A DNA stretch of 64,000 bases from Symsagittifera roscoffensis. Its lineage: Eukaryota; Xenacoelomorpha; Acoela; Convolutidae. Numbering within the stretch: the first letter of the stretch is position 1; every line of letters begins with the position of its first letter. Made by a program: the position numbers and the translations under genes. Of the stretch, positions 20,666-31,043 are shown piece by piece. The notes beneath the pieces were generated by a model, which was given only the letters and a program-made list of their open reading frames with translations, had not been told where the DNA came from and made no database searches. The stretch covers positions 13,365,599 through 13,429,598 of the forward strand of contig NC_087064.1 in assembly GCF_963678635.1 (NCBI RefSeq), written 5' to 3'.

Positions 20666-21930
20666 TTATTTGTGTAATGTTTTTTGTTCGATTTCTTCAC
20701 AGTCATAGTGTGTTACTAATAAATCTTGAGGTCCTGTGCGAGGAGATGGATTTGTTTTTTGGTCGGAAAATATAAAAAAAAGATGTGTTGAAATGTCAAT
20801 ATCTTTAAAATATACATGTGTATGATAGTCCAGAGTATGGGTTATAAAAAGTTATAAATCCAATTGTATTTTTTGTATATCTATCGTTTTTATATATTAC
20901 TTCCGTTGTTATAAATGGTGGTGGTAACGTCTGAGCTGTTATGTCTGGCGGGCTTATTGGATAGGGATGTTGTACAATATTATTAAGTTTAACCGTTATT
21001 TCGAACTTTAGTTGAAGACTGTTTTGGTGTAATATTTGGACATTGTGTTCCCGGATATCTTAGTGGATATCTCGTCTATATTGTAATCAATTTAGTGCCC
21101 AACTGTGTAGTCGGTGGCTTTCGTTATGTTGTCCGAATAATGGAGGGGGTGCTACAAATGTATTCCAATCTAATTTTAGGGGTATATTTGTAGATTGTTC
21201 ACTATATCGAGGGTCAATATCTTGTGAAATGTTTAATGGAAAGAATGATGGTGAAATTTCACTTATCGATGGGGTCGATGGAAGTGATAATGTTTCTGGT
21301 AAAGATGATAATGCTGTATCTGATGAAATATCTATTGGGTCGTTTACTAAATTTGGTTCTCCTTGTGGGTAGGATTGTGTTGTCCAATAGGGTAATCGTT
21401 CGTTTGGATTAGGTGGGTTAAAAGGATGTTCACGTATTTGTGCTGATGTTAGTGTTGATCCTAATTCTGAGGGAATATTAGGTGTATTTTGTTGTGGAGT
21501 TAGCGTTGGGGTATCTGGTAGTGTTATACTAGAGTTTCTGAATTTGATGGAGTTGGAGATTGAGGTATGCTAAAATTGATTCTAGGAGTTTGAAAATTTC
21601 TATTTCTTCTTGGATGTATTATTTGTCTATTTACATCAATTGTATTTTGATTTTGACTGATGTGTCGAATTCTATTTAAGTCTTGTTGTAGTGTGGGGTA
21701 TAAGTTTTATGTTGGTTCACTTAGTGATGCTTGTCTCTGAACTGGTTCAAGAGGTTCGGATAAGCGGGCGTGTCGTTCAAAAGTGTATGGGTTATCTTGA
21801 AATGAAATTCATGTGGATGATTGGGGGTTTTGGGTAGTTGTAGGTACTGTTGGGTTGTCTTGGGGAGATGTCGGTGAAGACGGGTTTGGTGGTGGTTGGT
21901 TAGCAATTTTGGAAATGTGTTCTGTATGAA
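20666..21930 (-). pseudogene. 3'-terminal P/T/S-rich ORF of copy A, broken
   Basis: Readable in pieces on the minus strand: a Pro/Thr/Ser-rich first part (NPSSPTSPQDNPTVPTTT), a mid part (SLPETLSLPSTPSISEI), and a final part with LPPPFITTEVIYKNDRY and, near the end, FFIFSDQKT before a stop near 20670. Several frame changes and stops interrupt it. Position and composition match the 3' ORF of copy B (8889-10702), and a weak end similarity can be seen, but the sequences have diverged far more than pol has. Function unknown. Confidence 0.5.
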
Positions 21931-21939
21931 TCAAGAATT

Positions 21940-22128
21940 TTAGTGAGAAGATTTATGTTTGTTATAAAATTTTTCAATGAATAAGATCAAAAAGATTGTG
22001 GCTAGGGCGAATGTGATTATTGCTTTCTTTACACATTTGCATATTGTCATGATTAGGAATGATAAAAATGTGAGAAAAATTATGAATAGTAGAAAAATAT
22101 CTGTTCTACTAAAAATTGTTCGTATCAT
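21940..22128 (-). CDS. Two-span membrane segment, copy A (possible Env tail)
   Basis: 62 codons with two hydrophobic runs (IFLLFIIFLTFLSFLIMTI and AIITFALATIFLILFI) separated by CKCVKK, then a short basic end. It begins immediately after the stop of the 79-aa hydrophobic ORF. Its layout resembles the anchor region at 11209-11055 of copy B, suggesting that copy A keeps only the anchor of an envelope whose ectodomain is missing. Homology between A and B stops near 22103, so this part is not the same sequence. Confidence 0.4.
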   Translation of the reverse strand: MIRTIFSRTDIFLLFIIFLTFLSFLIMTICKCVKKAIITFALATIFLILFIEKFYNKHKSSH

Positions 22129-22368
22129 TTAAATAGATTTTAAATTATCGTACCTGTAGATGTGGTCAATGAGTAGGGAAAAATGGGAATATAGTGCGAA
22201 TAGGGTGTAGAAAATTAAAATTAAGTTACAAAAAATTACTAAGATTACTATAAAAACTTCAAAAACGTCAATAAAAAATATTATCAAATGTTTAGAAATT
22301 AGAAAAAGTTTTATGAGAAAGTTTAAGATTAAATTTTTTATAATGGTGACTATAGAGAAGAGAAGCAT
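22129..22368 (-). CDS. Small hydrophobic protein (79 aa), copy A
   Basis: Same length and nearly identical to 12797-13036, with three hydrophobic stretches. Substitutions between the copies are conservative (for example INLF to IKLF). Role unknown. Confidence 0.5.
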   Translation of the reverse strand: MLLFSIVTIIKNLILNFLIKLFLISKHLIIFFIDVFEVFIVILVIFCNLILIFYTLFALYSHFSLLIDHIYRYDNLKSI

Positions 22369-22794
22369 TCCAGAAAATGATTCGTTCGTCGAATATTTTT
22401 TGAATTTCTGGGGCCAAATTCAAGTGTGGTCGGAATATTTAATGATTTTTTGACAAGTGGGTTGAGTTACTTGAAAAATAGTTGGGGGCTTATTTTATGG
22501 TGCTCGGGAGGTCTTCTTTACTTAATTTTTATTTGATGGTTAAGCTGGGGTATTTTTGAGATATTTGTACTTTAGGCCAAAAAATCATGATTCTTTTCTA
22601 CTTTAGGCTAATTTGCCATTTTTGGTTGGAGGGTTTTTGAGGGCAAAGTTGGGAAAATCTTGTTGATTTTTGGATTATTAAACAGGGGAGGGTTGGAATA
22701 TTATTGTGGTATTTATTTTAGTTGTCAAATTTTAGCAAGTTGCTTATTTTTGACCTGGATGTTGTAAAGTTATACTTATAGAAATGCCTGGAAA

Positions 22795-22995
22795 TTAATG
22801 TTTGTCGGCTAATTGGTTGGTGTTATAGATATGGAAGGCGATTGAATTTGAGTGAATCTTATTGGTTGAATTTGAACTAGAATTACTGCGTCTGTTGCAG
22901 CATGTTATTTTGAAAATATGGAAGTTCAAATTGTTTGAGATGTGTATAAGGTATGAATTCTGTGACGGAGAAAAAGGTTCATTTTTGAAATTCAA
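22795..22995 (-). CDS. Small Ser/Asn-rich ORF (66 aa), copy A
   Basis: Counterpart of 13462-13662 with the same ends and about five substitutions (for example TCCNRRS for TCCNRRI). Function unknown. Confidence 0.4.
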   Translation of the reverse strand: MNFKNEPFSPSQNSYLIHISNNLNFHIFKITCCNRRSNSSSNSTNKIHSNSIAFHIYNTNQLADKH

Positions 22996-23295
22996 CTTTC
23001 TTTAATTTTTTAGATTGTGGGATGAATGTTTTATAATTTTTACGTGGTTGATTTCTAAGTCCTGATGATTCTCTATGTGTAGATTTTTTTTGTTCTTGTG
23101 GCAAGATTTTTTCTATCATTTTTCTATTTTTTCTTTCTTTTCCTAAATTATCTGATTTTAGTGTTTTTGCGTCTTTGTGATTTTTGTCTTGTTTTTGAAT
23201 TTATGTATGTTGATTTTTATTAGTTTCGTTTATTTCTGGTTCTATTTGTGTGTTTTTTTGAATAATTTTTAAACCGGTGAAAGAATATAATTGGG

Positions 23296-24670
23296 TTAAT
23301 TCGCGTAAGGCGTATTCTTTCGGATAATATGGTAGTAAATTGTTTCTATGTTGAACAATTCCTTTTTTGTGGTGTCTATGAGTTTATATGTTACTTCAGT
23401 GGGTTTAGCAATTATTTGGTAGGGTCCTTTTCGAAGTGGTTGTAAGTTTTTGCATATTCCTTTTTGGAAATTTGGTATCAAAACAAATGTTCCAACTTTT
23501 AAATCGGTAGCTGGCGTAAATCGTGGATTAGTTTGGTTATTGATGTTTTGACGTTGTAACAATTTCTTTGTTACTTTTTGGTAGATTTCATTATGCTTTT
23601 TGTCTCTGTTTAAAATCCAGAGACCGGAGTACCGGTGGCTAGTCTGAGAATTTGTGGGTGATGAAAATGATCTTCATCATGTGTGTGTAATGGTAGGTTA
23701 TAGCATATTGAATCTTTGCTATCTTTGGTTTGCAAGGTCCTTGTGCATTTTTATGTGCATTTGCGGTGAACATAATTGGTTTTCTGGGCTTTTGGTTAAA
23801 AAGCATTTCATATGGTGACTTTCTTAAAGTTGTCGTTATTTGTGAATTGTATGATAATGGGAATAACTTTACATCTGTTGACCATTCTGTGTATCGTGTG
23901 TCATTTCCATTTATGATACATCTAAGGTATTCTTGTAATGAACGGTTCATACTTTCGACTAATCCGTTTGTCCGAGGTGCATGAGATGTACGTGGTTTAT
24001 GTTTGATATTGTATAGGTGACATTCTGTGATGATTTCATTGTAAATGAATTCTGTACCGTTGTCTGTTACTTGAATTTTTGGTAGTCCAAATTTAGCTAT
24101 CCAGTGTTCGTAGAGTGTTGTGTAAGCGTAATAAGCGTTACAATGTGGTACTGGGTTGAGTGCTACATAGTGCGTAAATGCATCAACAATGACCATAATG
24201 TAGGAGTTTCCTTCTGAGGATGGGGAAATTGGTCCTTTTGTGTCGAATGATATTCTGTGATTGAAATATCTTGATTGAAAGTCAATCACAGAATGATTTT
24301 CTGTGATCGAATTTGTCCTTTAAAATCTTGTTTTTGTGCTAATTGTTTCTGATTTGGATAAGGTTTGTTCAATTGATATATATTATACAATCATTGCATA
24401 ATACCTTTATCTAAATTGGAGCGTTTGGAAAATAAAAATTTTGTGTAAAATTTGAATATGTTTTTTCTGATCCGGAGTGTCCTTTTGTATTCTGTGTATG
24501 AGAAATGTTAAATGCTATTATTATCATAATTAAAGGAAGACAGAGGACTTTAGAATCATCTAATTGATTTTCTAAAAGATCTGTATTTTCGTTGATCGTT
24601 GTGTTATTAAATTATCGAAAATATCGGAGAAGTATTTTATTTCCTAAAATTGTGGTATCAGCTTTTGCTG
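23296..24670 (-). pseudogene. Integrase, copy A, DDE core intact but frame-broken
   Basis: The core frame 24289-23639 (216 codons) has the full triad D16 (SFDTKGP), D76 (VTDNGTEF) and E112 (NGLVESMN), with exactly 35 residues between the second D and the E, the canonical D-D-35-E spacing. The upstream HHCC domain (about 24530-24380) has a TAG at 24411-24413, also in copy B. The C-terminal part continues in another frame from about 23730 (shared with copy B), and 23562-23296 carries the GPY/F-type segment (KGPYQII). A rearranged patch near 23620 (GAGACCGGAGTACCGG) further disturbs the frame. Confidence 0.88.
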
Positions 24671-24977
24671 GTTTTGTTTTATATTTGTGCCATGATTTGA
24701 GTTGTCGTATTACTGGGTCTAAATTTTGATATTGTTTTAAAAGTTCAAGTGTGATTTTCTCTGTTGGTGGGAGAAAAATATTGTCAATTTCTAGTTTTGA
24801 TAGGGGAATTGTGTCAAGTGGGTCATGAAGGTTAAAAACTTGATTTATCGTAGATTTTGAGTCTTTTATCTGTGGTCCTGATAAGTTTATTTTATCTTTT
24901 AAATTTTCTTTTTCAATTAGTAGAAAAAAGTCTTTTTTCTGCGATTGTTGTTTGACTTTCTTTTGCTGAGTGTTGTT

Positions 24978-25624
24978 TTATATCCATTGTGAGTGTGGAA
25001 TTGGTTTAAATATTGATGTTCCTAATAAATCAACTTCATAGTGATTATTTTGACAATCTAGGTAGAGTGGGAAATGCTGTAAATTATTTATTTGTAATTG
25101 ATCAATATCGGTTTTTACTGCGTACTTACATTCTAGTCGGGGTGATGTTTCGTCTTTTGCGAGATAGAATTTAATATTTTTTGGTATTTCGACTGTAGTT
25201 TTTCGTGTAAGTAGTTCTGGTGGTGTATTTCTATTTAATGTGTCTGGTAATGCAAGGTTTTTTCCTGCTGTCCAAATTATGTGTAAATTTGGAAATTTCA
25301 CTAGAATTAATTGAAATCTATAAACTCTATGATTTGGATTAGACTTTTGTATAAAAAGAAACATAATTAGTTTATGATCTGTGAATAAAACTGTTGGTTG
25401 TTTTGATCCAAGTATCAGAAATTTGTATTCTGTGAGTGTGTAAATTATAGCTGTACACTCTCTCATTAGAGTGGAGAGTCGTAATTCGGCTTGTGTAGAT
25501 AGTCGTGAATTTCCACTATGTGATTGCAGTAATGCTGCGCCGATGCCAAAATTTGAAGCATCGCACATTGCGTAAAATGGTTGATTTGGGTCTGAAATTG
25601 TGTTTGATATTTGTTCTGTTTTTT
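24978..25624 (-). CDS. RNase H domain, copy A
   Basis: 196-codon frame 25568-24978 with the catalytic set D3 (MCDASNFGIG), E37 (RECTAII), then D in FTDHK and D in LPDTLNR. It is nine codons shorter than copy B because of an in-frame 27-bp loss after QSHSG. As in copy B it is in the -1 frame relative to RT, with the change at the A6 run 25619-25624. Confidence 0.88.
25619..25624 (-). promoter_or_regulatory. A6 run at the RT / RNase H frame change, copy A
   Basis: Identical in sequence and position to the run at 16311-16316 of copy B; see there for the reading. Confidence 0.4.
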
Positions 25625-26640
25625 AATTTCTCCAAATTGTGTTTGATGTTCAGTGGTCCATTCAAAATTATTCTGTTGTCTGAGGATGTCATAAAAGCGT
25701 CTTAAGTACAATTGCATTTTATAGACGTATTTACTTAAGAAATTTAACATTCCGAAAAATTCTTGAATTTTCTTTTTATTTGTTGGTGGTTGAAGTTTTT
25801 GAATTGCGTCAATGCGTGATTTTAATGGAGTAATAGTGTTTCGTTCGATGTTATGTCCTAAAAATTTTACTCGTGTTAAAAAGAAATGTGATTTGTCTGG
25901 GGCTGCTTTCAGATTTTCGTTCTGATGATTTTTATGATATTTTCTAAAACTGTAAACATTTCGTCTTTGGTTTGTGATTGCATAAAGACATCATCTAAAT
26001 ATGTAATTGCGTTTTTCTTTAGTACTAGTGGTCTAAAAGTTTTACTCATGAAAGCTGAAAAAGCTGCTGGTCCTATAGATATTCCATAGAATAATCGATT
26101 AAATTCGTATTGTTGGTTTTCATTAACGAATTGCGTTAAACGTCGTGACTGTTCGTCTAATGGCATTTGGTTATAAGCACTGTTCATATCTGCGGTTGTG
26201 AAGTATTTTCTCTTAATTTTTGTTAAAATTACTTGTATTGGTTCAATAGGCCAATTGCATTTTGATTCATCAATTAGTGAAATGAGATATCTAGCGTCTA
26301 GAACTACTTTTAGTGATTCACCTTTTGCTAGAATGATAACAAGGTTGATAAATGTGTTGCCTTTTGGTTGTTCTTCTTTATTAACTGGTGATATAATTTC
26401 GTATTGTTCTAAAATGTTTAGTAATCTGTTGACTTTGTCATGTAAGTGAATTGGTACTTTGCTTGCTCTTTGCTTTTTGAAAACTGCGTCTGGTTGCAAT
26501 GGAAGGTGTAGAGATGAACTGACTTTTCCAACGTCAAATTTTTGATGTTGCGTAAAGTGATGAATATTTTATTAGCTGTTTAGCTAACTTATCAAATTCA
26601 TTTTGTGTTATTTGTGAATGTTGAAAATTAAACATGGTCA
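25625..26640 (-). pseudogene. Reverse transcriptase, copy A, one frameshift
   Basis: Frame 26499-25909 holds VVLDARYL, catalytic D in TADMNSAY, FYGISIGPAAFS and YLDD; the connection region continues in another frame to 25466 (FGMLNFLSKYV). The break is one lost G near 25940 (copy B reads GATATTGTTC, copy A GATATTTTC). A second indel near 26540 breaks the N-terminal frame. Otherwise it is very close to copy B's intact RT. Confidence 0.9.
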
Positions 26641-26689
26641 AAAATTTCTGTTGTTCTTCTATATAATTTGTTATATTGAATGTGGGTTT

Positions 26690-26737
26690 GAAATATGGAG
26701 TTTTTGTGAAATTCTTTTTTCGTTGCTTCTAATATTA
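26690..26737. repeat. 48-bp direct repeat, left of the protease segment
   Basis: GAAATATGGAGTTTTTGTGA...CTAATATTA; matches 27651-27698 with about one difference. It borders the segment missing from copy B. Confidence 0.85.
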
Positions 26738-26915
26738 ATTCTAGATAATTTTTCATTAAGAATTGTCAATTGACAAATATCTAGTAATTGTAATATATTA
26801 TTGACTCTGTATGCTATTTCTTTTACAGGTGAAGTTGTGGCGTTTTTTTCAGAGTATCCTAATAATCCTAGGGGTAGTGTTATTTTATTTGGTGTATTTT
26901 TAAATCATAATGTAA

Positions 26916-27610
26916 TTAAATAATATCAGAATTAGTATTTCTTTCATATTTTATTGATGAAATTGTGATTTTGAAAAATTTGTGAATAGGTCTAAATTCG
27001 AAACCTGACATAAAGAATTGTTGTCTATTTTGACCTTTGTCGTATTGATGAACTTGTTTTATGGAGAATTTATAGATGGATCCCAATAGTGGTTTCAGGT
27101 ATTTTCGTTCCTGATTATAAATAGGGTAGAATTTTGAAAAAAATGGTGGTGGTTTGTTTAATCTTTGAAAAAATGTTAAAGCTGTGTTTTTCAATTTTGT
27201 ATATTTATCCTTTATGTGTAGTTTACTATTTAATACATTTATTGTCGGTATATTTTTAGTGATAATTGATATGCCAATGATATTGTGTTTAATATCGGTA
27301 ATGTGAAATGTTTGTTTGAGTGGTTTATTCAAAATTTTGTTTTGTTCCATTGTTCTTGTGGGAACAAGGAAAAATTGGATTTTTCCATAATTTTTTAAAG
27401 TTGATCCTTGTGCTGTTGCAAATTTACTAGATGTCTCTAGAGGTTTTAAATTTGGGTGTAGTAATCTGATTTCATTCCATGTAGGGATATTAATGATATT
27501 TGATTCTGCGCCTGAGTCGATTAAAAAATCAATTTCAAGATCTAGTGGTTGAAATTCTTTGTTTTTCGGGCTTTCTAAGAGAAATGGAATTGTCCAAATT
27601 TTTCTCGTGG
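26916..27610 (-). CDS. Retropepsin-type aspartic protease, copy A
   Basis: On the minus strand, 27518-27507 encodes D-S-G-A in the context FLIDSGAESNIINIPT, the active-site loop of retroviral-type aspartic proteases, which cut the Gag-Pol polyprotein. Downstream in the same reading come FATAQGSTLKNYGKI and HNIIGISI, plausible flap and C-terminal strand regions, then a basic tail (frame 27350-26916, 144 codons). The frame is open through the active site without a Met, as expected inside a polyprotein. Copy B has lost this domain entirely. Confidence 0.85.
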
Positions 27611-27650
27611 CTGTTCTTTTTGTATATTTTGGTATATGTGGTTTGTGGTT

Positions 27651-27698
27651 GAAATATGGATTTTTTGTGAAATTCTTTTTTCGTTGCTTCTAATATTA
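27651..27698. repeat. 48-bp direct repeat, right of the protease segment
   Basis: Partner of 26690-26737. Next to it GGTATATGTGGTTTGTGGTT is also doubled (27631-27650 and 27713-27732), so the repeat unit in copy A is about 80 bp. Confidence 0.85.
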
Positions 27699-28590
27699 TT
27701 TATAGATATTTTGGTATATGTGGTTTGTGGTTGAACTTTGTTCTTTGTTAGGTGAAATTTCCGTGTTAATTTTGTTTACTTCTTGAGTAGTTTGTGTATC
27801 ATTACCAATTGGTCCCATGTAATAATTATTTAGAAGTTCTAATTGATTTTCGTATATAAGTGAACTAAAGGGTTGTTCATATGTGATGGATTCCTAATCG
27901 TTTTCGACAGATATCATATTTACTAAAATATTTTTATCTGTATCACTTTCACTGTCTGTTGATTCACAATTTATGTGATTTACTTGTAATTCAATATTTT
28001 CTGTGTTAGCGATACCTGGGGGGTCTTCATTTGTTTGTACTTGGTTGATTTGTCTTTGATGTTTTCGTGTGTTACTTCTATATCGATGTTGAGAATCGGG
28101 GTAACGATTATTATTCCTATGAGGTGATTGGGAATAATATCTATATCTATTGTTGTAACTTGAGTTTCGAGTTTGTGAATTTATTCTTGACCTCTTTTGG
28201 TATTTATCATTTGATCTTTGATAATTCGATCTATTATACGAGTTATTTCGTAATCTATTGTTTGGATAATTTTGATTTCTATTGTTTGAGTAACTTATAT
28301 TTCTGTTGTTTGAATAGTTTCTACTTCTATTGTACGATGAATTTCGTGATCGGTTGTTGAAATAGTGTCTATTTCTTGAGTTTGAATGGGAACTGGATGC
28401 TGAAACAAACTGTGTTGAGTTTGAATTAGATCGTGGATAGTTGTTTCGACTATTCGATCGACTATATCTATTTTGTGAGAAATTTCGTGAATTTCTTTGT
28501 TCGGGTGATCTACCTCTATAACTAGAGTTATATGGTGATTGATTTCTAGATTACTTTTGGTTGCTTGGAAGTGGTTTTCCGGAGCTAATT
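27699..28590 (-). CDS. SR/RN-rich Gag tail, copy A
   Basis: One minus-strand frame is open from 28550 to a TAG at 27894-27896, about 218 codons, with no long Met-initiated ORF in it because Met is absent from the repeats. It encodes a basic low-complexity domain: RGRSPEQRNSRNFSQNRYS, RSNSRNNYPRSNS, SRNSSYNRSRNYSNNRN and so on, then an acidic STDSESDTD segment. This is the better preserved version of the domain at 17640-18335. A TAA at 28551-28553 just upstream is shared with copy B. Likely RNA-binding Gag tail, by composition only. Confidence 0.72.
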
Positions 28591-28602
28591 TTGGTTGGTT
28601 GC
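28586..28602. other. Capsid-nucleocapsid deletion point in copy A
   Basis: CCGGAGCTAAT is joined directly to TTTGGTTGGTTGCAATG. In copy B these two strings lie about 1.58 kb apart (18310-18320 and 19897-19915), and the intervening DNA holds capsid and the zinc knuckle. A few bases of similarity (TTT.GGTTGG) mark the joint. Confidence 0.85.
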
Positions 28603-29675
28603 AATGTTACTTGTGGTGATGTTGCATTGTTATTTTTTGGTGTTGTAACGTTCGGATGTATCGGTGAGATACTTTGTTGCGTAGTTGTTACTGTTGTGTG
28701 GACTATTTCTTCATTTATGAAGTGTGATGGTGTTTGAATATCTCGTTGTGTAAGATTTCTAGTTCCATTGAGATTTTCATGATGTACAACTGTTGAATTT
28801 AAACTATTGTTTTGTGTGTCGGGTAAAATATATTATAATTTAAAGGTGTTGCATCAATTGTTAATGGTATTTTTTTATATAGTCTGGGTGAATAGATATT
28901 GTATCTATTGCTTGACTTGAGATGTCGACTGGGATGTTTTAAATAATGGGTGAGATCAATCAGGGTCCCAAACATAATCTGATTGTTCTGCAATGACAGT
29001 GTCGTCTTTGTTAATTTGGGGTCTAAAGTTTTTTCTTGCTTGGCTAATTAAATCTAAATTATGTGTGAAATAATCTTTTGTAAACCATGCTAGTATTTCT
29101 TGTAAATCATGTTTGGTATTTTGTGAAACATCATTACTGTAAAATTTTTCACGAATTGCGTTTAAAAATGTAGAAAATGCAGTGATTTCTTTTCTGATTT
29201 TTGTATGTTTTGATGTCTGGATTGGCGATGTACTTTGAGCTTCTGTTGTTTCTAATATAGATAAATATGTATATATTATAGCAAAAATTTCATTTGTGAA
29301 TATTGAATTTGCTCTTTGTGAGTTATGGTATTGTATACTTTTGATGTATTCTGTGAATACGTTTGAAATTTCTAAATCAAGATCGTCTGTTTGAATAACA
29401 TATTTATTATATCCTATTCTTGGTGTACTGATTTCTATCGTGTAGATACCGTATTGTTGTGTTATTTTAGATATATCTTTGAGATAATGATCTATTATTT
29501 GTCTTTTGAATTATACATCTGGGAATTCTGTTTTACATGGACTGATTCCTGGTTCAAATAAATTTATGAGTAAAGTTTTGCAAAATCTTGTTTGTCCTCT
29601 ATCGTTTAGTGAATTTATAATGAAGGGGAAAGCGTGTTCTTCATCGGGACTTTCGTCACTTTGAGTGTTGCTCAT
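28600..29675 (-). pseudogene. Gag N-terminal region, copy A
   Basis: The likely Gag start is the ATG at 29675-29673 (MSNTQSDESPDEEHAFPF), an acidic opening followed by FEPGISPCKTEFPD. The reading continues to about 28600 with a TAA at 29511-29513 and a TGA at 28956-28958, where copy B has TGG. The middle is helical, the end Thr/Asn-rich. It overlaps the upstream 140-codon ORF by 19 nt. Role in assembly is inferred from position only. Confidence 0.65.
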
Positions 29676-29693
29676 CTTTTTGTTTGATAACTG

Positions 29694-30116
29694 TTAATAT
29701 ATAATTATTAATGTGTCTAATTGGTTGACTCCAATTGTATAGATGTACTGGTTTGTGTTTGTGTTTCTTTTTATTCTGTTTTTTCCTTTTTTCGATGAAA
29801 TTGTATTTGTTTCTGAATCGGAAAAATAAACTGGGTCCTGGATTGGATAAGTTTGATTTATTGAGTATTCTACTTTGTATAGTGCATCGAGACTACTGAC
29901 TTCTGATTCGGAGAATGCATATCGGTATTTTGAAAATCTTTTTCGTGTTATTTGTCTTTGCTTTCTTAGAATTGTTCTTTTTAGTGTTTGCCGTTTTGTG
30001 TGAATGTATTCAACTGTTTGTGTAAGCGGGGTTATGACAAGATCGTATATTTGATTTTGGATTTCACAATTGTGTATGACGATTTTTTGTTTATTTCCTA
30101 GGTTTTTTAATGACAT
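29694..30116 (-). CDS. Pre-Gag ORF, basic 140-aa protein
   Basis: Open minus-strand frame between the leader and the likely Gag start. It is strongly basic in the middle (KRQTLKRTILRKQRQITRKRF), followed by a Ser/Glu-rich stretch and KKGKNRIKRN. No family recognised. Its end overlaps the start of Gag, so it may be a separate small gene or the real N-terminus of Gag after a frame change. Copy B has lost the region. Confidence 0.5.
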   Translation of the reverse strand: MSLKNLGNKQKIVIHNCEIQNQIYDLVITPLTQTVEYIHTKRQTLKRTILRKQRQITRKRFSKYRYAFSESEVSSLDALYKVEYSINQTYPIQDPVYFSDSETNTISSKKGKNRIKRNTNTNQYIYTIGVNQLDTLIIIY

Positions 30117-31043
30117 AAGGTTTAGGATGATGGAAGCAAAATTGTTTGTGAGTGATTTTAATTTCCTAGACTGTTAGTCCTTACAATTTTTTGGTTAGCT
30201 TAGCCTGGGTCTTTTTATTCACGGTTGGAGAGAAAATATATCGATTCCGAAGAAAGATTGTTACTTTCTCGTGGTTAGTATAAGCTAAGGTTTTATCTTA
30301 CTTAATCTTACTTAGGGGTAGTGATTGTGTTCACAAGGGCTGGAGAATAGTAAATCGATCCACAAGGTTCAGGTATAATTAGAACGCAAGTAGTTCGTTA
30401 GGTACAATTTTAAACTTACTAAGTCTAAGATTATCCTGGGTCGTATAAGAGGAGGGTCAAGTGAAGGATGAATAACCGAAGTTCTTCACTGTTTAGCCTA
30501 ATTTGAATGGTTAGTGTTTGAAAAATTTCGATTAGTCCTGGGTCTTTTGAAAAGGTTGGATAGTGAATCGACATTTGAGGTCGTTAGACACTTGATAAGT
30601 GGGTGGGGGAGAACAAAATTGTTCTGTTTGATCCAAGGATAGGCCTTGATGATCAGAATTAAAATTAAGGATAGAAAATTAATTTAGATCCAAGGATAAG
30701 CCTTGATGATCTGGTTTAAGATTAAAAATTTAAGTTTAAAGAATATATAATTTAAGATTTAAAATAACAATTTGTGAATTTTAGTTTTGATGATGTTAGT
30801 TGATTTATGATTGCTGTTATGTTTAGGTGATGAAGCTGGAACAACAAGATGATTTATGTTTACTAACAATTATTGTCATGCTACTAATTTTTATTTTTAT
30901 TTTGAATAAACTATTTTTTCAAATATCTTTTATATAGTACTGCAGAGGAAGAAACGATTAGAGATGTTTTAATCAATCGTTTTTGAACAATAATAATTTA
31001 TTTAGCGCCTGGTAGATGCATTGAAGATTTCACTTCAAGGACA
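30117..31043 (-). other. 5' leader of the composite element
   Basis: Gene-free on both strands. It contains a 25-bp direct repeat, GATCCAAGGATA-GCCTTGATG at 30630-30654 and 30687-30711. The stretch 30640-30850 aligns by eye with 7640-7840 on the far side of LTR L2. Confidence 0.6.
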
